Below, in pieces: positions 1 through 5,268 of a stretch of DNA of 8,051 nt. The DNA lies in NCBI GenBank assembly GCA_900754435.1, contig CAAECT010000248.1, positions 1-8,051 on the forward strand, read 5' to 3'. Numbering within the stretch: position 1 is the stretch's first letter; each line of letters begins with the position of its first letter. The stretch is from an uncultured Collinsella sp. Its GTDB lineage: Bacteria; Actinomycetota; Coriobacteriia; Coriobacteriales; Coriobacteriaceae. Both the position numbers and the translations under genes were made by a program. A model generated the notes under the pieces. The model had not been told where the DNA came from and did not search any database. It saw nothing but the letters and a program-made list of their open reading frames with translations.

Positions 1-258
1 GCCGGCAGCGAACATGGCAAAGGTGCTCGCAAAGGCGACGTGACCCGTGGTCGCAATGCCGGCGGCAAGCCCCATCAGGTTGCTCTCGGCAATGCCGGCG
101 TCGTAGAAGCGCTCAGGGTGCGCAGCCTTAAACTTACCGGTCTGCGTGGCGGCGGCCAGGTCGGCATCGAGAACCACAAAGTCATCGCGCTCATTGCCCA
201 GCTCGACAAGTGCCTCGCCATAGCTAACGCGCGTGGCGACTTTCTTGACGTCTGCCAT
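1..258 (-). CDS. Transketolase, C-terminal subunit (partial, first 86 residues)
   Basis: This is the start of the second half of a split transketolase; the rest lies beyond the left edge. The visible 86 residues are the beginning of the pyrimidine-binding domain. They contain the VLDADL segment (about residues 29-34) and AGIAESNLMGLAAG (54-67), where Glu58 matches the family's conserved glutamate that activates the thiamine diphosphate aminopyrimidine. The start ATG (256-258) overlaps the TAA stop of the N-terminal subunit as TAATG, and an AGGAG ribosome site lies inside the end of that gene, so the halves are probably translationally coupled and made in equal amounts. Together they would move a two-carbon ketol unit between sugar phosphates in the cytoplasm. 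Split transketolases in sugar operons can have other substrates (for example the apulose-4-phosphate enzymes), so the pentose-phosphate role is likely but not proven. Confidence 0.93.
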   Translation of the reverse strand, partial: MADVKKVATRVSYGEALVELGNERDDFVVLDADLAAATQTGKFKAAHPERFYDAGIAESNLMGLAAGIATTGHVAFASTFAMFAAG

Positions 259-1088
259 TAGAGCTCCTCCCCTGCTGCTGCGAGCTCGGCCATGGCCTGC
301 TCAAACTGTTCATCGTTGGGTGCCTTGCCGTGCCAGCCCACCTGGTTTTCCATAAAGGAGACGCCCTTGCCCTTCACCGTCTCGGCGATAATGGCCACGG
401 GCGAGTCGCTCACTTTGCGGGCCTCGGCAAAGGCGGCGGCAATCTGCGCCATGTCGTTACCGTCGGCGAGCTCGATCACATGCCACTTAAAGGCGCGGAA
501 CTTGTCAGCGAGCGGCATGGCCGAGTTGACCTCATCGATCGTGCCGTCAATCTGCAAGCCGTTGTGGTCGACGACGGCAACAAGATTGTCGAGCGCATGG
601 TTGCCGGCGAACATGGCCGCCTCCCACACCTGGCCTTCCTCGCACTCACCGTCGCCCAGCAACGTGTAGACACGGTAGCCGTCGCCCCAGTGCTTAGCGG
701 CAAGCGCCATTCCAACTGCAGCAGAGATGCCCTGACCGAGCGATCCGGTGGACATATCGATGCCAGGGGCGTCGTTCATGTTGGGATGGCCCTGCAGTCG
801 GCTGCCAATATGACGGAGCGTCTCGAGCTCTTCGACGGGAAAATAGCCGCGATTTGCCAACACCGAATACAGGCCCGGCGCCGCGTGACCCTTGGAGAGC
901 ACAAAGCGATCGCGATCGGCCTTGTGAGGGTCAGCAGGATCGATATTCATTTCCTCAAAGTACAGATACGTCATGATGTCGGCAGCACCGAGCGATCCAC
1001 CCGGGTGTCCCGACTTGGCCGCGTGAACCGCAGTCACGACACCCTTCCTGACCTCATTGGCGACCTTCGCCAGCTCCTGGTTGGTCAT
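258..1088 (-). CDS. Transketolase, N-terminal subunit
   Basis: This 276-residue protein is the thiamine diphosphate (diphosphate-binding) half of a split transketolase. Visible family motifs are KSGHPGGSLG (25-34, His28), SKGHAAPGLY (65-74, His68), GHP (100-102), STGSLGQG (113-120), the TPP/metal motif starting GDGECEEGQVWEA (145-157) with the following asparagine in DHNGLQIDG (174-182), and GWHGKAPN (251-258). Its length is usual for the N-terminal half found as a separate gene in many bacteria and archaea. I chose the ATG at 1086-1088 because AGAGAGGAA lies at good spacing upstream and the protein then begins MTNQELAKVA; an in-frame extension to 1148 would run through a hairpin and lacks homology. 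It is 63 bases downstream of the transaldolase gene and shares one base with the C-terminal subunit. The pair probably exchanges ketol units among hexose, pentose, tetrose and triose phosphates. Confidence 0.95.
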   Translation of the reverse strand: MTNQELAKVANEVRKGVVTAVHAAKSGHPGGSLGAADIMTYLYFEEMNIDPADPHKADRDRFVLSKGHAAPGLYSVLANRGYFPVEELETLRHIGSRLQGHPNMNDAPGIDMSTGSLGQGISAAVGMALAAKHWGDGYRVYTLLGDGECEEGQVWEAAMFAGNHALDNLVAVVDHNGLQIDGTIDEVNSAMPLADKFRAFKWHVIELADGNDMAQIAAAFAEARKVSDSPVAIIAETVKGKGVSFMENQVGWHGKAPNDEQFEQAMAELAAAGEEL

Positions 1089-1110
1089 ACGAATTCCTCT
1101 CTTGAGAACA

Positions 1111-1141
1111 GCCCCGGCACCGGATGACACGATGCCGGGGC
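1111..1141 (-). other. GC-rich hairpin in the transaldolase-transketolase spacer
   Basis: A perfect 9-bp inverted repeat, GCCCCGGCA (1111-1119) and TGCCGGGGC (1133-1141), has a 13-base loop. It sits just after the transaldolase stop and just before the transketolase ribosome site. No T-run follows it on the minus strand, so it does not look like a strong intrinsic terminator. It may protect or mark a processed mRNA end, or lower read-through (inference). Confidence 0.6.
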
Positions 1142-1151
1142 AATCCACTCG

Positions 1152-1835
1152 TTAAGCCTGAGCGACGACCTTCTGCCAGTCAGCCTCAAAAGAGGCGAGG
1201 CCCTGGTCGGTCAGCGGATGATGCAGGCACTTCTTGAGAGCGGCCATGGGCACGGTCGCAATATCGGCACCGAGTAGCGCGGCCTGGGTCACGTGGTTGG
1301 GCGTACGAACCGAGGCGGTGATGATCTCGACGGTGTCGTCGACGTTCTTGCCCGTCCAGTCGTAGTTCTTAATGCAGGTCACGACGTTGTCGAGCTGCGA
1401 GATACCGTCCTCGGCGATGTCATCGAAACGACCGACAAACGGGCTGATGTAGCGAGCACCGGCATTGGCGGCCATAAGGGCCTGCGTCGGCGAGAAGACG
1501 AGCGTCATGTTGACGCGCACGCCAGCATCGGCCAGCGCACGGCAGGCGGCAAGGCCGGCCTCGCACACGGGAAGCTTGACCACGATGTTGGGGGCGAGGG
1601 CGGCAAGGCGCTTGCCCTCCTCGATCATACCCTCGGCAGTGGTAGCGGTAGACTCGGCGGAAACGGGCAGGCCCTCGCAGAGCTCGGCAATCTTGAGCAT
1701 ATGCGGCTCAAAGTCGGCAAGCTTGCCGCCGGTCTTGGCGTACAGGGACGGGTTGGTGGTAACACCGGCCAGGCAGCCCCAGCTCTTGGCCTCGGCGATC
1801 TCGTCCAGATTGGCGGTATCGATAAAGAACTTCAT
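1152..1835 (-). CDS. tal: Small transaldolase (Fsa/TalC family)
   Basis: This 227-residue cytoplasmic TIM-barrel enzyme belongs to the short transaldolase / fructose-6-phosphate aldolase family. It starts MKFFIDTANLDEI with Asp6, followed by GVTTNPSL (24-31), the Schiff-base lysine in NIVVKLPV (Lys87), and SPFVGRFDDI (131-140). Two positions that separate the activities can be read: Glu61 (VSAES, where FSA has Gln) and Phe133 (SPFVGR, where FSA has Tyr). Both favour true transaldolase, which moves a dihydroxyacetone unit between sedoheptulose-7-phosphate and glyceraldehyde-3-phosphate, over free F6P cleavage. Automatic pipelines may still name it fructose-6-phosphate aldolase. The ATG at 1833-1835 has a strong GAAGGAGT site about 8 bases upstream. 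The genes on either side (GatZ-like and split transketolase) fit a non-oxidative pentose-phosphate role. Confidence 0.93.
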   Translation of the reverse strand: MKFFIDTANLDEIAEAKSWGCLAGVTTNPSLYAKTGGKLADFEPHMLKIAELCEGLPVSAESTATTAEGMIEEGKRLAALAPNIVVKLPVCEAGLAACRALADAGVRVNMTLVFSPTQALMAANAGARYISPFVGRFDDIAEDGISQLDNVVTCIKNYDWTGKNVDDTVEIITASVRTPNHVTQAALLGADIATVPMAALKKCLHHPLTDQGLASFEADWQKVVAQA

Positions 1836-1873
1836 GGTGCAAACTCCTTCAAAGGAAGCTAAAACTCAAAAGA

Positions 1874-1904
1874 ATGGGACAAAGGGACTGCCCCTTTGTC
1901 CCAT
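1874..1904 (-). terminator. Terminator-like hairpin between the GatZ-like and transaldolase genes
   Basis: A perfect 13-bp inverted repeat (ATGGGACAAAGGG at 1874-1886, its complement at 1892-1904) has a 5-base loop. On the minus strand it is followed by the T-rich stretch TCTTTTGAGTTTT (1873-1861). This has the form of an intrinsic terminator, yet it lies inside the apparent operon, 38 bases before the transaldolase ATG, with no clear promoter after it. It may be a partial terminator that reduces transaldolase and transketolase expression relative to the upstream genes. The GGGACAAA core also appears at 6285, so it could be a copy of a dispersed intergenic repeat. Confidence 0.65.
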
Positions 1905-1906
1905 GT

Positions 1907-1942
1907 GCCGGGCCTGCAGCTGGGACATGCCCCAGGCCCGGC
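1907..1942 (-). other. Second hairpin after the GatZ-like gene
   Basis: A perfect 10-bp GC-rich inverted repeat, GCCGGGCCTG (1907-1916) and CAGGCCCGGC (1933-1942), encloses 16 bases. It begins about 20 bases after the GatZ-like stop codon and directly precedes the terminator-like hairpin in transcription order. There is no T-run next to it. The two together form a tandem 3' structure that may stabilise the upstream transcript (inference). Confidence 0.6.
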
Positions 1943-1961
1943 GTCGCGTAGGAAAAGCTAC

Positions 1962-3236
1962 TTACTCGGCAAGAGCGGCCTCGATGCGGCTCGTGACGCC
2001 CTTGAGGTTAAGACCGACGACGTACTGCTTGATCGGGCGCTTGATGTGCTCGATCACAAAGCGCTTGCCGTCGATGTCTTGGGCAGCGAGGTTGCGATAG
2101 AGCTTCTCGACCTGCTCCTTGACCTCGGGATCGTTGAACGCATAGTGGCCGGAGACATCCAGGATCTTCAGGCTGAGCTCATCGTCGGCAAGGATGTCAT
2201 CGACCTGCAGGTTGACGTCGTCGCCAGTCATCCACTTGCGCCAGCGCTCGGTCTTGATAGCCTTGACCAGCAGCGTGTGATACAGGTCGGAGGGGTCATC
2301 GCACAGACCGTTGTCGACCAGGATCTGCTCGGTGGCGCAGAGCTTGAGGTAGGCGCGGGTCTCCTCGGTGCCATACTGCGGAGCGACGTTGGAGGCGGTC
2401 ACGTGTGCCGGGATGTGCTCGAGCAGCGTCGCGTCGTCCAGATAGTCGGCGTTGTGCTCCTTCAGGCCCACGCCATAGCGCTTGGCCATATCGGCAAGCT
2501 CGCGGGCGTTCTTGAAGTTGTAGTGACCGACCTGCTCCGTCCAGCGGGTAAGGGTGCCGGTCTGGCCGACGATAAAGGTGGGCATGGGGCAGCCGCGCTT
2601 CTCGAGCTCGGGCTGCAGCTGAGAAATGAACTCCTCGTACTTATCGGTAGAGGTCAAGCCGCCATTGGTCTCCTCGGTACCGACCTCATAGGCGACCTCG
2701 GGCAGGTTATGCTCGCGACGGTACTGCTCAAGGTAGTCGATAAGATCGATCGTGCGGCGAAGCACCACGTCGAGCGGAATAACCTTGCCGATCTGATAGG
2801 GATCCTTGGTGGGGTCGACCATCAGCAGGTCAAAGCCTGCCTCCATGTCGGCGACGAAGGACTTGCGGGCGAGCTCCATGGCCTCGTCCTCGGGCAGGTG
2901 GGCGTTACGCTCCTCGTCGCGCTGCCACGGACCGCCGTGATCTCGGCACAGGTAGTACGGACCGGTGTAACCCACCTCGTCGGCGACCTTCTTGATGTCG
3001 GCGGCAAAGCGCGTCTGGTCCCAACCGTTGACGTAGCCGGCGCCCATCTCGTCCATATCGACCTGGTTGCGGCTGGCGATAAACATGGGCGGGAAATCCT
3101 CGTCCTTGGCAAGCTCGAACACGGCCTGAATCAGGTTGGGGCTCATGGGGCCAATGCCGACCATGGTTGCGTGATCGCCGCTATCCTGCAGTTTGAGCAT
3201 GCCCTGAACGGCCTGGCGGATGGTGAGGTTGGACAT
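1962..3236 (-). CDS. GatZ/KbaZ-family protein (tagatose-bisphosphate aldolase non-catalytic subunit or sugar-phosphate epimerase)
   Basis: This 424-residue protein matches the GatZ/KbaZ family in length and in motif order: ASRNQVDMDEMGAGY (54-68; compare SNQVNQFGGYTG of E. coli GatZ), RDHGGP (98-103; GatZ has GDHLGP), a conserved acidic strand LLMVDPTKDP (137-146), and YEVGTEETNGG (183-193; GatZ has YVIGTEVPVPGG). GatZ and KbaZ support the class II tagatose-1,6-bisphosphate aldolase GatY/KbaY, but no such partner is in the window. A family member in Agrobacterium is described as a tagatose-6-phosphate 4-epimerase, which would give fructose-6-phosphate directly and fits the neighbouring transaldolase and transketolase. 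The C-terminal half differs from E. coli GatZ: SNVAPQYGTEETRAYL (282-297) replaces the LKVGPALTFALREAI region, so this is a distinct subfamily. The ATG (3234-3236) has a strong GAAGGAGA site. Family membership is firm; the reaction is inferred. Confidence 0.85.
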   Translation of the reverse strand: MSNLTIRQAVQGMLKLQDSGDHATMVGIGPMSPNLIQAVFELAKDEDFPPMFIASRNQVDMDEMGAGYVNGWDQTRFAADIKKVADEVGYTGPYYLCRDHGGPWQRDEERNAHLPEDEAMELARKSFVADMEAGFDLLMVDPTKDPYQIGKVIPLDVVLRRTIDLIDYLEQYRREHNLPEVAYEVGTEETNGGLTSTDKYEEFISQLQPELEKRGCPMPTFIVGQTGTLTRWTEQVGHYNFKNARELADMAKRYGVGLKEHNADYLDDATLLEHIPAHVTASNVAPQYGTEETRAYLKLCATEQILVDNGLCDDPSDLYHTLLVKAIKTERWRKWMTGDDVNLQVDDILADDELSLKILDVSGHYAFNDPEVKEQVEKLYRNLAAQDIDGKRFVIEHIKRPIKQYVVGLNLKGVTSRIEAALAE

Positions 3237-3277
3237 TTTGTTCTCCTTCTCCAGAGGATTTTTGACAAAAGTTCCCT

Positions 3278-3296
3278 GGGACCCAGATGTGGGCCC
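3278..3296 (-). other. Small hairpin in the GatZ-like leader
   Basis: GGACCCA (3279-3285) and TGGGCCC (3290-3296) form a 7-bp stem with one G-U pair in the minus-strand RNA and a 4-base loop. It lies between the larger structured element and the GatZ-like ribosome site (GAAGGAGA). A short TTTT follows only after seven bases, so it is a weak terminator at best. Confidence 0.35.
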
Positions 3297-3305
3297 TATC
3301 AGTAC

Positions 3306-3366
3306 GGATGGATTTTGTTGTGTAGGGGCGGTTGTGCGGAGTCAAATCCATCCCTCCGCACAACCG
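3306..3366 (-). other. Structured spacer with a possible pseudoknot or switching hairpin upstream of the GatZ-like gene
   Basis: In the EIIBC-GatZ spacer a perfect 13-bp inverted repeat (CGGTTGTGCGGAG at 3329-3341, CTCCGCACAACCG at 3354-3366) encloses a 12-base loop. Ten bases of that loop (AAATCCATCC, 3344-3353) are perfectly complementary to GGATGGATTT at 3306-3315, outside the stem. In the minus-strand transcript this would allow either a pseudoknot or an alternative hairpin that competes with the 13-bp stem. No T-run follows, so it is not a standard terminator. It lies about 70 bases before the GatZ-like start. A role in mRNA stability, attenuation or translation control is inference. Confidence 0.6.
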
Positions 3367-3380
3367 GAGTCCTTAAAGGT

Positions 3381-4853
3381 TTACTTGGCCTGCTTGTCGA
3401 GCGTGGGCTTCATGGCAATCAGGATTGCAGCGGCAACCACGGCGCCAATCACGATGTCCAGGCAGAACAGCGCGACGTTGTTGGTGGCAAGGGCGACGAT
3501 AAAGCCACCGTGCGGGACGTAGCAGTCGATACCCTGGAAGGCGGCGAGCGCCGCGCCCACGGCAGAGCCGATGCAAATGCCGGGCAGGGTGTGGCCAAGG
3601 TCCTTGACCGCGAAGGGGATAGCGCCCTCGGTAATGCCGATGCAGCCCATGAACAGTGCGGAGATACCCATCTGGCGATCGGCGTCATCGAACTTGTTCT
3701 TGGCGATGAGCGCAGCAAGGCCGCAGGCAATCGGGGGAATGGCGACGGCGACGCGGAACATGCCGTTGGGGCCATAGATGCCGGAGGCCATGATGGCCAT
3801 GGTGAAGGTCGAGGCGGTCTTGTTGATGGGGCCGCCCATATCGAAGGCGGTCATAACGCCAATGACCAGACCCAGGACAACTGCGGAACCGCCCTGCAGG
3901 CTGCCGAGCACGCCGGTGAGCCAGTCCATCACAAAGCCAAGCGGCGTGGCCAGGATGTAGATATAGGCCATGCCCAGGACAAGCGAGGTCAGAATCGGGA
4001 TGATCAGGATGGGCATGATGGTCTGGATGGTGTTGTTGACCTTCCAGGTCTTCATCCAGCGGACAAAGTAGCCGCAGATGACCGCCATGATCATGGCGCC
4101 CAAGAAGCCGGTCGAAACGCTGTTGCCGCTCGGGGTGACGACGGCGTTGTTGACCAAGTAGCCCAGGACAAAACCGGGGGCGAGCGCGGGCTTGCCGGCC
4201 ATCGAGTAGGCGATGTATGCCGCAAGCACCGGAATCATCATGGAAATACCGGCCATGCCGATGGTATTAAGGCTCACCATCAACGGGTTGGTGACCTCCA
4301 TGCCGCTAGCACCGGCAGTACCGGATGCCAGCGAGAAGGCGAGGAACACGCCGCCGATAACGACGATGGGGATAAAATAGGAAACGCCGGTATTGAATGC
4401 ATTGAGCAGCGTCTTACCCGGATCGGCAAAGATAGACTGCTTGGACGCCGGTGTCGGGGCCTGCGGGGCAGCGGAGACGGCCTTCTTCTCTGCCTTGGCC
4501 TCGGCCTTGGGCGCGTCAACGGCGCCACCCGTCGCCTTGATGATCTCAATGGCCTGGTCGATGATCTTTACCGGATCGGCGATTACATCCGAGGTGCCGA
4601 CCTTCAGGAACTTGCCTTCGGCCATCTTCTGCTCAAAACGATCCTCGTTCTCGACACCCACGTCGACGGACTCCAGGACCAGGTCGGCGGAGTCCACGTC
4701 TTCCTGCGTGAGCTCATTCTCGATACCCAGGCCACCCTGAGCCTCGACCTTGCACTCGATGCCACGGGCGGCGCATTCATCCTGAATCGCCTTCTGGGCC
4801 ATATACGTGTGGGCGATACCCACAGTACAGGCGGCAACGCCTACGATCTTCAT
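3381..4853 (-). CDS. PTS fructose-family transporter, EIIBC
   Basis: This 490-residue membrane permease imports and phosphorylates a sugar. Residues 1-105 form a fructose-type EIIB domain with the phosphocysteine Cys9 in ACTVGIAHTYMA (8-19); most relatives read CPTGIAHT, so the two residues after the cysteine differ. An Ala/Lys/Pro-rich linker (about 110-138) leads to a fructose-type EIIC domain with many hydrophobic segments (about 145-482). Its hallmark motifs are present: FDMGGPINKTA (337-347), GITEGAIPF (406-414) and VPHGGF (446-451). The ATG at 4851-4853 follows AGAGGGAAG and the protein then opens with the standard MKIVGVAAC; a 34-residue upstream extension is rejected. There is no EIIA domain in this protein or in the window, so EIIA must lie further down the operon or act in trans. 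It is the first gene of the operon, divergent from the LacI-type regulator. Family is certain; the sugar could be fructose, tagatose or another ketose. Confidence 0.95.
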   Translation of the reverse strand: MKIVGVAACTVGIAHTYMAQKAIQDECAARGIECKVEAQGGLGIENELTQEDVDSADLVLESVDVGVENEDRFEQKMAEGKFLKVGTSDVIADPVKIIDQAIEIIKATGGAVDAPKAEAKAEKKAVSAAPQAPTPASKQSIFADPGKTLLNAFNTGVSYFIPIVVIGGVFLAFSLASGTAGASGMEVTNPLMVSLNTIGMAGISMMIPVLAAYIAYSMAGKPALAPGFVLGYLVNNAVVTPSGNSVSTGFLGAMIMAVICGYFVRWMKTWKVNNTIQTIMPILIIPILTSLVLGMAYIYILATPLGFVMDWLTGVLGSLQGGSAVVLGLVIGVMTAFDMGGPINKTASTFTMAIMASGIYGPNGMFRVAVAIPPIACGLAALIAKNKFDDADRQMGISALFMGCIGITEGAIPFAVKDLGHTLPGICIGSAVGAALAAFQGIDCYVPHGGFIVALATNNVALFCLDIVIGAVVAAAILIAMKPTLDKQAK

Positions 4854-4953
4854 TGCTTCCCTCTTTTCATAGAGTTGCGTGCGCAAGACACCGTTTGCGG
4901 AGGCCTCCGGAGCATCCCCTGCCGTTTGGACTTGCTGTCTTTTCGACAAGAAC

Positions 4954-4983
4954 AATATAGGTGCTCGTTTTTCTTAATGCCAG
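4954..4983 (-). promoter_or_regulatory. Candidate sigma-70-type promoter of the sugar operon
   Basis: Reading the minus strand, CTGGCA (4983-4978, four of six matches to TTGACA) is followed after 18 bases by TATATT (4959-4954, five of six matches to TATAAT). Transcription would start near 4947, giving a leader of about 93 bases before the EIIBC ATG. It is the best promoter-like pair in the control region. Confidence 0.5.
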
Positions 4984-5013
4984 CTTATTTCGGTAAACGC
5001 GCAGGTCAGAGCG

Positions 5014-5046
5014 TTGGTTATGCGATTTAGTTATGCGTTTAACCAA
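5014..5046. promoter_or_regulatory. Candidate operator: tandem direct repeat with inverted arms
   Basis: GTTATGCG occurs at 5017-5024 and again at 5030-5037, 13 bases apart, in the longer context GTTATGCGATTTA / GTTATGCGTTTAA. The pair is bracketed by TTGGTTA (5014-5020) and TAACCAA (5040-5046), perfect complements. It lies about 70-95 bases upstream of the predicted EIIBC transcription start, a position suited to an activator or a distal repressor site. Which protein binds is unknown; the adjacent LacI-type regulator is the obvious candidate. Confidence 0.4.
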
Positions 5047-5150
5047 AAATGAATCCTGCGATTTTGCCCTCGATTTCAAAAGTCAAGAAGTATTTGATTT
5101 TCTCGGTAGACGGCAGATACGCATGCCGGTCACAAATTTCGACCCCACCC

Positions 5151-5172
5151 GTATGCCGCATTTGTTGCATAC
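5151..5172. promoter_or_regulatory. Candidate 22-bp palindromic operator upstream of the LacI-type gene
   Basis: GTATGC (5151-5156) and GCATAC (5167-5172) are perfect complements around a 10-base centre; 8 of 11 positions match across the whole symmetric site. The size suits a LacI-family dimer and the place, about 100 bases before the regulator start, suits autoregulation. This is inferred from symmetry alone. Confidence 0.35.
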
Positions 5173-5255
5173 TCATATGAAAGGAAAAAGCCGCTCACCG
5201 AAGCGTATCCTTCACCAAGACTCAAAGTCATCATGTTGGAAAATGCTCATCTGTC

Positions 5256-5263
5256 GGAAGGAG
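5256..5263 (+). promoter_or_regulatory. Ribosome binding site that decides the LacI-type start
   Basis: GGAAGGAG sits five bases before GTG at 5269-5271. The in-frame ATG at 5233 has no comparable site, so the GTG is preferred and the protein begins directly before the helix-turn-helix. Confidence 0.75.
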
Positions 5264-5268
5264 TCGCT

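Larger units (their letters stand above)
4854..5268. other. Divergent control region between EIIBC and the LacI-type gene
   Basis: This 415-base stretch has no supported gene and is more AT-rich than its surroundings. It contains the candidate EIIBC promoter (4954-4983), a direct repeat with flanking inverted arms (5014-5046), an inverted repeat AACGC/GCGTT (4996-5015), a palindrome near the regulator (5151-5172), and a perfect 12-bp palindrome CGGAGGCCTCCG (4898-4909) in the EIIBC leader. CCGTTTG occurs twice in the same orientation (4891 and 4922). The arms TGTC/GACA (4936-4948) overlap the expected EIIBC transcription start. I found no convincing promoter for the LacI-type gene. Confidence 0.6.

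Noticed and set aside
1089..1148. A 20-residue N-terminal extension of the transketolase N subunit
   Set aside because: It would be translated through the 1111-1141 hairpin, lacks homology, and the internal ATG at 1088 has a good ribosome site.
3260..3270. TTTTG-A-CAAAA palindrome and TTGACA-like box in the GatZ leader
   Set aside because: It is short and AT-only in character, and no -10 element lies at the right distance on the plus strand.
4898..4909. Perfect 12-bp palindrome CGGAGGCCTCCG as an operator
   Set aside because: A palindrome of this length is expected about twice by chance in 8 kb, so alone it is weak evidence; it is kept only as a note in the control region.
4854..4955. A 34-residue N-terminal extension of EIIBC
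   Set aside because: The EIIB domain normally starts MKIVGV at the downstream ATG, which has its own ribosome site, and the extension would begin at the predicted promoter.
1896..5030. A 1044-codon open frame on the plus strand across the GatZ-like and EIIBC genes
   Set aside because: It is exactly codon-aligned antisense to both genes, where stops would need TTA, CTA or TCA codons that GC-rich genes avoid. It has no family resemblance, is rich in His/Asp/Gly, and has no fitting ribosome site.
5233..5268. ATG start of the LacI-type gene at 5233
   Set aside because: It has no ribosome site, whereas GTG at 5269 follows GGAAGGAG and starts directly before the helix-turn-helix.
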